Assembly (NCBI RefSeq): GCF_014860165.1
Contig: NZ_JACZKG010000015.1
Span: forward strand, 62,001-126,000
Direction of reading: 5' to 3'
Source: Devosia sp.
GTDB taxonomy: Bacteria; Pseudomonadota; Alphaproteobacteria; Rhizobiales; Devosiaceae
Length of the DNA: 64,000 bases
The stretch's first letter is position 1. Every line of letters begins with the position of its first letter. The notes beneath the pieces were generated by a model, which worked only from the letters and a program-made list of their open reading frames with translations, searched no databases and was not told the DNA's origin. Made by a program: the position numbers and the translations under genes. Of the stretch, positions 54,972 through 62,943 are shown piece by piece.

Positions 54972-56287
54972 GCAGTCCCGAAGTGCTCGTCATTGGTGGC
55001 GGCCCTGCCGGTGTTTCGGCCGCACTGGAGCTGGCCCGGGCCGGCATCGATGTGACGCTCTGCGAGCAAGGCCCTCGCCTGGGCGGCGCCATCCACCGGC
55101 AGCCGGACGATCCGACGCAATCGGTCCGCGTGCCGCGGTCGCACAAGCAGCGCTGGCAGGCCATGTCCGATGAGCTGGCAGCCAGCACAGTGAAGGTGCT
55201 CTGCCGACACATGTTTGCCGGCATCGAGGCCACCGGGGCCGTGCTGCTTGAGGATCGCATACATGGCCGCCTTGTCACCCGGCGCCCCGCGGCGCTGGTC
55301 TTGGCTATGGGCGCGATTGAACGGGTGGCGCCAGTGCCCGGCTGGCACTTGCCCGGCGTGGTCACCGTCGGCGGTCTGCAGGTGATGATGAAGTCGACCG
55401 GCAGGGCCCCAGATGGCGACGTGCTGATCGCCGGGTCTGGCCCGTTGCTGGTGGCTCTTGCCGCGCAGATGGCCTCTCTTGGCAATGCACCAGTCGCGGT
55501 GCTCGAGCGCAGCACCAGGCTGATGTCGGTTTCCGTCATCGCCAGCCTGCTGCGGGCGCCTGCCTATCTTTGGGAGGCTGCCGGCTACCTGTTGACCCTG
55601 GCGCGGTCGGGCATTCTTCCCCGGCGCGGGGCCTTTGTCACCGCCATCGCGCCCAGGGACGGGCGCCTCTCGGTTACAACGCTTGATCGGCATGGCCGGG
55701 AACGGCAGATGCTCGTCGATCGCGTTGCCCTGCATGATGGCCTGCTGCCAAATAGCAATGGCACGATGGCTGGCCAACACGGCCCCTTCATCGTCCGCGC
55801 CGGCGATTGCCGGGAAGTGCTGGGCGGTACTGCCGCCCTTGCCGATGGCCGCCTTGCCGCACACGCTGTCCTTGCTCAAATTGGCAAGGCCGTGCGCGCC
55901 ACCAAAGTGCCTGCCGCCATTTTGGCGCGTGAGCGCCAGGCGCAGGCAGCCCTCAACACCCTGTTCGACTATTCGGGTCGCGATCCCGCCCAGCTCCCCG
56001 ACGAAACCATTATCTGCCGCTGCGAGGGCCGCACGCTTGGCCAGCTCCGGTCCATGCTCAGTGGCGACGATCCAGTCTCGGCGCGCGAAATAAAGCTCAA
56101 TGGCCGCTTCGGCATGGGTGCCTGCCAGGGGCGTTTCTGCGCAGAGTGGGTGGCTTCGTTTGTGGCCAGTCAGCGCGCCGATGGCAGCCCCCCTCAGGCC
56201 TCCGAGATCGTCGGCAGCCGCTGGCCGGTCAAGCCGGTTCCCATTGCCGCCTTCGTCACGCTTCCCCCTTCACATCCGTCAGAGTGA
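54968..56287 (+). CDS. NAD(P)/FAD-dependent oxidoreductase (HcnB-like) with BFD-type [2Fe-2S] tail
   Basis: 439 residues from the ATG at 54968. FAD motif VLVIGGGPAGVSAALELARAG at the start, a second GxGxxG-like motif (IAGSGPLLVALA) mid-protein, and a C-terminal BFD-like cluster: Cys-x-Cys in IICRCEGRTLG and Cys-x4-Cys in FGMGACQGRFCAEW. This layout marks the alpha subunit of HcnABC-type or opine/hydroxyproline dehydrogenases. The stop overlaps the ALDH start (GTGA). Confidence 0.88.
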   Translation: MSSPEVLVIGGGPAGVSAALELARAGIDVTLCEQGPRLGGAIHRQPDDPTQSVRVPRSHKQRWQAMSDELAASTVKVLCRHMFAGIEATGAVLLEDRIHGRLVTRRPAALVLAMGAIERVAPVPGWHLPGVVTVGGLQVMMKSTGRAPDGDVLIAGSGPLLVALAAQMASLGNAPVAVLERSTRLMSVSVIASLLRAPAYLWEAAGYLLTLARSGILPRRGAFVTAIAPRDGRLSVTTLDRHGRERQMLVDRVALHDGLLPNSNGTMAGQHGPFIVRAGDCREVLGGTAALADGRLAAHAVLAQIGKAVRATKVPAAILARERQAQAALNTLFDYSGRDPAQLPDETIICRCEGRTLGQLRSMLSGDDPVSAREIKLNGRFGMGACQGRFCAEWVASFVASQRADGSPPQASEIVGSRWPVKPVPIAAFVTLPPSHPSE

Positions 56288-57690
56288 GCGCCGTGTCCAC
56301 ATTGTCCCAGCTCGTCAAATCCGGTTCCGACCGCATCGAAGTCACCTCGCCCTATGATGGCCGCTTGGTGGGGCTGGTTTCAGCGACCTCGTCCGCCGTC
56401 ATCGTCGACGCCGTTTTCCTGGCCCGTACTGCGCAGGCTGAATTCGCCTTTTCGACACCGGCCGAGCGCCGCGACCTGCTCAACGCCCTCGCCTCCGCGA
56501 TTGCCCGCGAGGCAGAACCGCTGGCTCAGCTCATCTGCGCCGAAGTGGGCAAGACCATCGCTGAAGCGCGCAACGAGGTGAGGCGCGCGCAGAACACATT
56601 GCGCCTCTCGGGGGACGCAGCCACGTTCCTCGATGGTGAAGTGCTGCATTGCGGCATCGTGGCCGGCGGCGCCAATCGCCAGGCCGTCATTACCTATGAG
56701 CCGGCCGGCGTCGTCGGCGCCATCACGCCTTTCAACTATCCGCTCAATCTGCTGTGTCACAAGCTCGGGCCGGCCATTGCCGCCGGCAATGGCTTGGTGG
56801 CCAAACCGTCGCCCAAAGCCCCTCTCACTGCCCAGCGCCTGGCCGAGCTGGCCGAGGAGGCGGGTTTTCCCGCCGGCCTGTTCCAGGTGGTGCATGGCGG
56901 CGCCGCCGAAGCGCTGGCCCTGGCCCGCGCTCCCATCGATCTGTTGAGCTTCACAGGCGGAACCGCGGCTGGCCTCGCCCTCAAGAACGCCGCCGGCCTG
57001 GTCCGCTGCCTCATGGAACTGGGCGGCAATGACCCGCTCTTCGTCATGCCCGACGCCGACCTGCAGGCGGCCGTGCGCACGGCTATTGCCCAGCGCTACG
57101 AAATCGCCGGCCAGAGCTGCGCCGCCGTCAAGAAACTCTACCTCCATGCCGATATCCACGATGAGGTACTCGAGGCGCTGGTTGAGGCCGCCCGCGCCGT
57201 GCGCCACGGCGATCCTCTCGATCCCGCCATCCAGATGGGTCCGGTGATTGATGCGCAATCTGCCGCCCAGGTTCGGGCCCGCGTCGGTTCGGCCTTGGAG
57301 CAGGGCGCGCGCCTATTGGTCGGCGGCACAGGGACTGGATCCCTGCTGGCCCCGACAGTGCTGGCCGACGTACCACCCGATTGCGATCTCTTCGCACAGG
57401 AGACTTTCGGCCCGGTCATTTCGGTCCGGCGGTTCGATGATGCCGGGGCAGCAATCGCCGAATTCAACGCCGGCGCCTTTGGCCTGCAGGCGGGTGTCTT
57501 CAGCAATGACCACGCCGTTCTCAAGCGCTTCTCGCGCGAGCTGCGCGTGGGCGGCGTGATGATCAATGAGGGGCCCGATTTCCGCGCCGAGCATGTCCCC
57601 TTCGGCGGCATCAAGGGCAGCGGCCTGGGTCGCGAGGGGGTCCGCATCGCCCTGCGCGAGATGAGCGAGACCAAGGTTGTCATCGACTAG
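56284..57690 (+). CDS. Aldehyde dehydrogenase (lactaldehyde/phosphonoacetaldehyde-like subgroup)
   Basis: 468 residues beginning at a GTG overlapping the previous stop; another GTG three codons on is possible. Catalytic Glu lies in LMELGGNDPLFVM (about residue 252) and catalytic Cys in AGQSCAAVKKLYL (about 279). C-terminal GPDFRAEHVPFGGIKGSG places it in the subgroup with non-phosphorylating GAPDH and lactaldehyde dehydrogenases. In this operon it should oxidise an aldehyde made from the imported amino acid. Confidence 0.87.
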   Translation: MSAVSTLSQLVKSGSDRIEVTSPYDGRLVGLVSATSSAVIVDAVFLARTAQAEFAFSTPAERRDLLNALASAIAREAEPLAQLICAEVGKTIAEARNEVRRAQNTLRLSGDAATFLDGEVLHCGIVAGGANRQAVITYEPAGVVGAITPFNYPLNLLCHKLGPAIAAGNGLVAKPSPKAPLTAQRLAELAEEAGFPAGLFQVVHGGAAEALALARAPIDLLSFTGGTAAGLALKNAAGLVRCLMELGGNDPLFVMPDADLQAAVRTAIAQRYEIAGQSCAAVKKLYLHADIHDEVLEALVEAARAVRHGDPLDPAIQMGPVIDAQSAAQVRARVGSALEQGARLLVGGTGTGSLLAPTVLADVPPDCDLFAQETFGPVISVRRFDDAGAAIAEFNAGAFGLQAGVFSNDHAVLKRFSRELRVGGVMINEGPDFRAEHVPFGGIKGSGLGREGVRIALREMSETKVVID

Positions 57691-57704
57691 GGGGAGGACT
57701 TGAG

Positions 57705-58439
57705 ATGCGCATCGCGGTATTTGGAGCATCCGGCCGGGTCGGTACCCGCCTCGTCGAAGCCATCTTGACCGATCCCGGCCTTGAGCTCGCGGCGGCTCAC
57801 GTCTCGCCGGGATCGCCCTGGATCGGCCGTCAGGTCGGCAGCACCGTCGTGGAATACCGTCCGGCGGAAGCTGACATCAATGCGCATTGCGATGCCATCA
57901 TCGATTTCTCTTCGCCCGCGGGGAGCCTGTATCTGCAGCGCATGATCGGGCAGCGTTCGGTGCCAATCGTCATCGGCACAACCGGCTTTTCCGGCGACGA
58001 ACTGGCGCAGATCGATACCGCCTCGCGCTACCGTCCCATCCTGATGGGCGCCAATTTTGCGCTGGGCTTCGCCGCGCTTGCCCGTGCGGCCAGGCAGTTC
58101 GCCGGCGCCCATCCAGGGGCCGTGATTGCCATTGAGGAAACCTATCACCGCCGCAAGAAGCGTGCTCCTTCGGGCACCTCGCTGCTGCTGGCGCGGGCTC
58201 TGCACGAAGCGCAGGCCGCTGCGGCGGGGGCCAGTGCACCGGAACCGGAAATCCACGTCCACCGGTCGGGCGATACCGTCGGCATCAACGAGGTGCGCTT
58301 CGACCTGGGGGATTCCGAAGTCCGCTTCACCTTCTCGGTGCAGACGATTGCCGCCTATGCCCGCGGCGCTCTGGCCGCCGCCATCCAACTGGTCGAGTCG
58401 GGCGTCGGCCCCGGTCGCTATGACGCCCTCGACATCTGA
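57705..58439 (+). CDS. DapB-family reductase homologue, altered active site
   Basis: 244 residues with dihydrodipicolinate-reductase layout: nucleotide-binding GASGRVG at 7 to 13, GTTGFS at 91 to 96, ANFALG at 116 to 121. The active-site segment (residues 146 to 158) is TYHRRKKRAPSGT. Compared with the E. coli HHRHKVDAPSGT segment, the first catalytic His is Tyr147 and the Asp before APSG is Arg153; Lys151 and PSGT are kept. It may reduce a related cyclic imine rather than serve lysine synthesis. It lies between the ALDH and dapA-like genes. Confidence 0.82.
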   Translation: MRIAVFGASGRVGTRLVEAILTDPGLELAAAHVSPGSPWIGRQVGSTVVEYRPAEADINAHCDAIIDFSSPAGSLYLQRMIGQRSVPIVIGTTGFSGDELAQIDTASRYRPILMGANFALGFAALARAARQFAGAHPGAVIAIEETYHRRKKRAPSGTSLLLARALHEAQAAAAGASAPEPEIHVHRSGDTVGINEVRFDLGDSEVRFTFSVQTIAAYARGALAAAIQLVESGVGPGRYDALDI

Positions 58440-58461
58440 TTTTCACGACAAAGGCCAAGAC

Positions 58462-59361
58462 ATGAGCACATTGAGCACGGCATTCACCGGCGTCTTCACC
58501 GCCCTGGTGACCCCCTTCGACGAGAAGGGGATCGACTATGCCGCCTTCGACCACTTGGTGGAGTTGCAGATCGCCGCCGGGATCAAGGGGCTTGTGCCGG
58601 TGGGCACGACCGGGGAAGCCGCGACCCTGTCGCCTGACGAGGCTGCCGGGCTGATCGCGCGGACCGTGAAACTGGCGCGGGGCAGGGCATTCGTGCTTGC
58701 CGGCGCCGGCTCAAACGACACATCCCACGCCATTGCAGCGGCCCGCGCCTGCGAAGCCGCCGGGGCCGATGGGTGCCTGGTGGTCACGCCATACTATAAT
58801 CGCCCCAGCCAGGCCGGCCTGGAGCGCCACTATGATGCCATAGCCGAGGCCACGCGCCTCCCCATCATGCTCTATAGTGTGCCGGGGCGCTGCGGCGTCG
58901 AGATTGCTCCGGAAACGGCGGCCAGCCTGGCCCGGCGGCACAGCCATATCTTCGGCATCAAGGAGGCCGGCGGTCGCGCCGAGCGCATCAGCGAATTGCG
59001 CGCCGCGTGCGGTCCCGATTTCATCCTCCATTCGGGCGATGATGCGCTGGCCTTGCCCTTCATGTCGGTTGGCGCATTGGGTGTGACCAGCGTGGTCTCC
59101 AATTATGCGCCCGAGGACATGGTGGCGCTGGTGGATGCCTGGCATCGGGGCGACCATGCGACGGCCCTGGTGCTGCATGATCGGATATTCGCGCTTTCCA
59201 AGGCCCTGTTCATCGAGGGCAATCCGGTGCCCGTCAAGGAGGCGCTGGCGCTGCGCGGGCAGATGTCCGGCAGCGTGCGCGCGCCACTTGCCCCGCTCAC
59301 CCCATCCAGCCGCACGACACTCGTTGCCGCGCTGGATCGGTTCGCCGGGGCAAAGAAGTGA
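58462..59361 (+). CDS. DapA-family aldolase/lyase
   Basis: 299 residues from the ATG at 58462. TIM-barrel pyruvate-Schiff-base enzyme: PVGTTGE at 46 to 52, TPYYNRPSQ at 109 to 117, LYSVPGRCG at 137 to 145 (Tyr138, Arg143) and the Schiff-base lysine Lys167 in GIKEAGG. These match E. coli DHDPS residues T44/T45, Y107, Y133, R138 and K161. It could be a genuine 4-hydroxy-tetrahydrodipicolinate synthase, or a catabolic lyase/deaminase as in hydroxyproline degradation. Confidence 0.88.
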   Translation: MSTLSTAFTGVFTALVTPFDEKGIDYAAFDHLVELQIAAGIKGLVPVGTTGEAATLSPDEAAGLIARTVKLARGRAFVLAGAGSNDTSHAIAAARACEAAGADGCLVVTPYYNRPSQAGLERHYDAIAEATRLPIMLYSVPGRCGVEIAPETAASLARRHSHIFGIKEAGGRAERISELRAACGPDFILHSGDDALALPFMSVGALGVTSVVSNYAPEDMVALVDAWHRGDHATALVLHDRIFALSKALFIEGNPVPVKEALALRGQMSGSVRAPLAPLTPSSRTTLVAALDRFAGAKK

Positions 59362-59465
59362 CCGCCGACTCTTCCAAGAAATGCCACAAGTGCGGGCTGT
59401 CCGTTTGCATTGATGCCGCTCGGGCGCGCCTGCACTCTGAATACCGGAAGGTTGGTCAGGATTGA
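59358..59465 (+). CDS. 35-residue cysteine microprotein
   Basis: Short frame starting at a GTG that overlaps the dapA-like stop (GTGA) and ending with TGA 41 bases before the next gene. It reads MTADSSKKCHKCGLSVC followed by IDAARARLHSEYRKVGQD. Cys9, Cys12 and Cys17 with His10 form a small zinc- or Fe-S-ribbon-like knuckle; the C-terminal half is a basic amphipathic helix. Coupled translation and sensible composition support a real gene, but no family is known to me. Confidence 0.5.
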   Translation: MTADSSKKCHKCGLSVCIDAARARLHSEYRKVGQD

Positions 59466-59506
59466 CCGTTCCCAGACACCGTCGTTCAGTTTTTCAGAGG
59501 GAGACT

Positions 59507-60340
59507 ATGATGAGACTACTGACTACGATACTTGCAGCGGCCAGCGTGGCCATGGGGCTCGCGGCCGCACCGGCCGTCGCCCAGCAGAGCACCATCGACC
59601 AGATCAAGGAGCGCGGTGTGCTCCGCGTTCCCGCAATCCTCAATGAGGATCCCTACTTCAACAAGGATCCGCGCACTGGCGAATGGCGCGGCTTCGTCAT
59701 CGACATGGCCAGCGACATCGCCACCACGCTGGGCGTGGAGCTCGAAGTGGTCGAAAGCACCTGGGCCAATTCCATCCTCGATGTGCAATCGGGCAAGGCC
59801 GATATCGCGCTGGCGCTGACGGCTCTGCCCGCGCGTGCGCTGTCGATCGCCTTCTCGTCGCCCACCTACTACAACAGCTTCGTCATTGTCTCGCCCAAGC
59901 CCGAACTTGCTTCGGCCACCTGGGCGTCGCTGAACGATCCTTCGATTACCCTGGCGGTGGACCTGGGGTCGGCGCAGGACCTGATCACCCAGCAATACCT
60001 GCCCAAGGCCAATGTGCTGCGCTTCAAGACCCGTGACGAGGCCATTCTGGCCGTCGCCAGCGGCAAGGCCGATGCCATCGTCAACACGGTCCTGAACTCG
60101 GTGGTGATGGTCAAGCGCAACGCCGCGCTGGGACAAGTCTATGTGCCCGAGCCGGTGCTGTCCTCGCCCTCGGTCATTGGCATCAACTACAATGCCGACG
60201 AGCAGTTCAAATCCTTCATCTCGGCCTGGGCGGACTACAATCGCCGCGTCGGCAACAACCAGACCTGGATCATCAATGGCCTCGCGCCCTTCGAGATCGG
60301 GCTCGACGACCTGCCCGAGAATTTCGACCTCGGCGGCTAG
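59507..60340 (+). CDS. Polar amino-acid ABC transporter substrate-binding protein
   Basis: 277 residues. Two adjacent ATG codons (59507, 59510) follow AGAGGGAG; either may start. Signal peptide cleaved near APAVA before QQSTIDQ. Type 3 solute-binding fold (IKERGVLRVPAILNEDPYFNKD; AVDLGSAQDLITQQYLP). It should bind the amino acid taken up by this operon. Followed by a perfect hairpin. Confidence 0.9.
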   Translation: MMRLLTTILAAASVAMGLAAAPAVAQQSTIDQIKERGVLRVPAILNEDPYFNKDPRTGEWRGFVIDMASDIATTLGVELEVVESTWANSILDVQSGKADIALALTALPARALSIAFSSPTYYNSFVIVSPKPELASATWASLNDPSITLAVDLGSAQDLITQQYLPKANVLRFKTRDEAILAVASGKADAIVNTVLNSVVMVKRNAALGQVYVPEPVLSSPSVIGINYNADEQFKSFISAWADYNRRVGNNQTWIINGLAPFEIGLDDLPENFDLGG

Positions 60341-60349
60341 ACCGTCCAT

Positions 60350-60372
60350 GCCGGGGCGGCACCCGCCCCGGC
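60350..60372 (+). other. Hairpin downstream of the amino-acid-binding protein gene
   Basis: GCCGGGGCGG (60350-60359) pairs exactly with CCGCCCCGGC (60363-60372) around CAC. No T-run. It sits between SBP and permease, as in the sugar operon, and may stabilise SBP mRNA or reduce read-through. Confidence 0.6.
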
Positions 60373-60394
60373 CGACTTCTTCAGGGGATGCGCC

Positions 60395-61060
60395 ATGCCG
60401 TATAAATGGGACTTCAACACCGTCCTGCAGTTCTGGGACCTCTTCGCCTGGGGCCTGTGGCTGACCTTTGCCTACACGCTCGGCTCGATCGTGGTGGGCG
60501 TGGTGATCGGCATGGTCATCTGCTTTGGCCGCCTGTCGCGGTTCCGGTTCATCAGCGGGCTGTCGCGTGCCTACCAGGAAGTGTTCCGCTGCACGCCGCT
60601 GCTGGTGCAACTGATGTGGTTCTACTACGCGCTGCCGCTGCTGATCGGCGTCACCATTGAGAACTATGTGGCCGCCATGCTGACCCTGTCGCTCTATGCG
60701 GGCTCGTTCTATTCCGAGATTTTCCGCGGCGGCATCCTGTCCATCGATAAGGGGCAGACCGAGGCGGCCAAGGCCATCGCCATGTCCGACCGTCAGGTCA
60801 TGTGGCGGATCATCATCCCGCAGGCCTTCAAGCGCGTGCTGCCATCCTTCATCAACCAGTCGGTTATCCAGTTCAAGAACACCTCGCTGATCTCGGTGAT
60901 CTCTGTGGGCGAGCTGGCCTATATGGCAGCCGTCGTCAACGGGCAGACCTACCGACCGTTGGAGGCCTTTACCATCGTCGCCCTGCTGTATTTCGTCGTG
61001 CTGTTCCCGATGACCCAGGCCGCCGACTATGTCGAACATCGCATGCGGGTGAGTGACTGA
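60395..61060 (+). CDS. Polar amino-acid ABC transporter permease
   Basis: 221 residues, five to six hydrophobic segments. HisM/GlnP-type family motif: AYQEVFRCTPLLVQLMWFYY; the EAA loop is TEAAKAIAMSDRQVMWRIIIPQAFKR at about residues 120 to 145. A single permease gene suggests it works as a homodimer. Confidence 0.93.
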   Translation: MPYKWDFNTVLQFWDLFAWGLWLTFAYTLGSIVVGVVIGMVICFGRLSRFRFISGLSRAYQEVFRCTPLLVQLMWFYYALPLLIGVTIENYVAAMLTLSLYAGSFYSEIFRGGILSIDKGQTEAAKAIAMSDRQVMWRIIIPQAFKRVLPSFINQSVIQFKNTSLISVISVGELAYMAAVVNGQTYRPLEAFTIVALLYFVVLFPMTQAADYVEHRMRVSD

Positions 61061-61860
61061 TGGACGTGTCAGCAATTTCAGGGGAAGCGACCATGCACTC
61101 CACCGATGCCAAGCCCATCCTGACCGTCAGGGGCCTTAAGAAAAGCTACAACAAGCTCCAGGTGATCAAGGGCGTCGATCTCGACCTGCATCGCGGCGAG
61201 GTATTGGCTATCATTGGCCCGTCCGGCTCGGGCAAGTCCACGCTGATCCGTTGCCTCAACCTGCTCGAAGTCCCCACTGCTGGCGAGATTGCCTATAACG
61301 GCCGCCGCGTGGAGAACCGTTTCCAGTCGCGTGGCGGCAATATCGGCTGTGGCGAGCTGCGGCGCCATGTCGGCATGGTGTTCCAGCACTTCAACCTGTT
61401 CCCCCACAAGACGGTGATGCAGAATATCTGCGAGGGACCCATCGCCGTGCTCAAGGAGCCGCGCTCCGAAGTTGAGGCACGCGCCATGGAATTGCTTGGC
61501 AAGGTCGGCCTTTTGGATAAGCGCGATGCCTATCCAAACCACCTGTCCGGCGGCCAGAAGCAGCGCGTTGCCATCGCGCGGGCGCTTGCCATGCGCCCTG
61601 ACGTGCTGTTGCTGGACGAAGTCACCAGCGCCCTTGATCCGGAACTGGTGGGCGAGGTGCTGCAGGTCATCCGTCTTCTGGCACATGATGGCATGACCAT
61701 GGCCATCGTCACCCATGAAATGGCTTTCGCGGCCGATGTGGCCGATCGCGTCGCCTTCATTGATGGTGGCGTCATCGCCGAGTTGGGTACGGCCGATACC
61801 GTCATCCGCAACCCGGCCAGCGAACGGCTACAGGCCTTCCTCAGTCGCTTCAATGCCTGA
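61060..61860 (+). CDS. Polar amino-acid ABC transporter ATPase
   Basis: 266 residues if the ATG overlapping the permease stop (TGATG) is used. An ATG at 61093 preceded by AGGGGAAG may be the true start (255 residues). Walker A IIGPSGSGKSTLIRC, signature LSGGQKQRVAIARALAM, Walker B VLLLDEVTSALDP. GlnQ/HisP-type family. Confidence 0.92.
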   Translation: MDVSAISGEATMHSTDAKPILTVRGLKKSYNKLQVIKGVDLDLHRGEVLAIIGPSGSGKSTLIRCLNLLEVPTAGEIAYNGRRVENRFQSRGGNIGCGELRRHVGMVFQHFNLFPHKTVMQNICEGPIAVLKEPRSEVEARAMELLGKVGLLDKRDAYPNHLSGGQKQRVAIARALAMRPDVLLLDEVTSALDPELVGEVLQVIRLLAHDGMTMAIVTHEMAFAADVADRVAFIDGGVIAELGTADTVIRNPASERLQAFLSRFNA

Positions 61861-61872
61861 TCGGAGTGTGTC

Positions 61873-62943
61873 ATGAAGGTCCTGATCATTGGTGGCGGCC
61901 GCATCGGCCTGGCGGTGGCGAGCCTGCTGACCGGTGCCGATGGCCACGAGGCCGAAGTCGCCGATGTGACGCAGGAGGCCCTGGACCAGGCCGCCAGGCG
62001 TGGCTTCCGCACACGCCACCTCGACGCGTCGCGCCGCAAGGATTGCGTTGAGGCGCTGGCCGGCTTCGATATTGTGGTCAATGCCGCGCCCACCCGCCTC
62101 GCCGCTGCCATTGTCAGCGCGGCAATCGAAGCTGGCGTCCATTACGTCGATACCGCCGAAGACACCGCCCCGGTCAGCGAAATCGCCGCCACGGCTGGCC
62201 ACGGCAAGGTCATCCTGCCCGGCTGCGGCCTGTCGCCGGGCCTCGTCGCCAATCTGGCGGTCGAACTGGTCGATGCGCTCGAAGGCCCCATCGACATGGT
62301 GGTCCGCGTCGGCGGACTGCCGGTGCATCCCTCCAACGGCTTCGGCTATGGACTCTCCTGGGATGTCGACGGCCTCATCGCCGAGTATACCGGCCTCTGC
62401 GAAGGCATTGTCGAAGGCAAGCTGGTCAGCACCGCCCCGCTGCAGGACTATGAGAGCTTTGTGCTCAATGGTCGTCCCTACGAGGCCTTCAGCACGGCCG
62501 GCGGCATGGGGAGCCTCTGCGCGGCGCTGCAGCACAAGGTCCGCAACCTCAGCTTCCGCACCATCCGCTATCCCGGCCACCTTACGTTGGCTCGCTTTCT
62601 CTTCGAGGATCTTGGCCTCAAACGGCGACGCGACATGCTGCGCACCGTCCTGCGTTTCGGGGTGCCTGATGTGGTTCAGGATGTCGTGGTGATCTTCATC
62701 AGCGTCCGCGGTTTTCACCAGGGCGTGCCGGCGGAACGCTCCTTCGTCCGAAAGATCTACCACGAGCCGATGCGCAGCCCTTTCCCGGTCTCCGCCCTCA
62801 GTCACACCTCGGCTGCACATCTTTGCACTATGATCGACCTGATCGAGGCAGGCAAGATTGGGGCCGGGGGGGTGGCTCGCCATGAGGCGGTCAGCTTGGC
62901 TGCAATAGGCCAGAACCGATTTTTGGCGCCTCTTCTAGATTAA
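61873..62943 (+). CDS. Saccharopine-dehydrogenase-fold protein (lysine 6-dehydrogenase-like)
   Basis: 356 residues. Rossmann motif VLIIGGGRIGLAVASLL at the start and the NAAPTRLAAAIVSAAIEAGVHYVDTAED segment, split across the fold. The middle motif PGCGLSPGLVANLAVEL and the YPGHLTLARFLFEDLGLKRRRDML stretch resemble L-lysine 6-dehydrogenases and saccharopine reductases. It may oxidise or reduce a lysine-like or imine substrate with NAD(P). It closes the operon, 12 bases after the ATPase gene. Confidence 0.8.
   Translation: MKVLIIGGGRIGLAVASLLTGADGHEAEVADVTQEALDQAARRGFRTRHLDASRRKDCVEALAGFDIVVNAAPTRLAAAIVSAAIEAGVHYVDTAEDTAPVSEIAATAGHGKVILPGCGLSPGLVANLAVELVDALEGPIDMVVRVGGLPVHPSNGFGYGLSWDVDGLIAEYTGLCEGIVEGKLVSTAPLQDYESFVLNGRPYEAFSTAGGMGSLCAALQHKVRNLSFRTIRYPGHLTLARFLFEDLGLKRRRDMLRTVLRFGVPDVVQDVVVIFISVRGFHQGVPAERSFVRKIYHEPMRSPFPVSALSHTSAAHLCTMIDLIEAGKIGAGGVARHEAVSLAAIGQNRFLAPLLD

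Noticed and set aside
59516-61075. 519-codon minus-strand frame opposite the amino-acid transporter
   Set aside because: Antisense shadow; the plus strand encodes intact SBP and permease.
52457-62943. Simple hydroxyproline-degradation (hyp) cluster
   Set aside because: No epimerase/proline racemase homologue, and DapB- and LysDH-like genes are not part of that pathway; kept only as an alternative.
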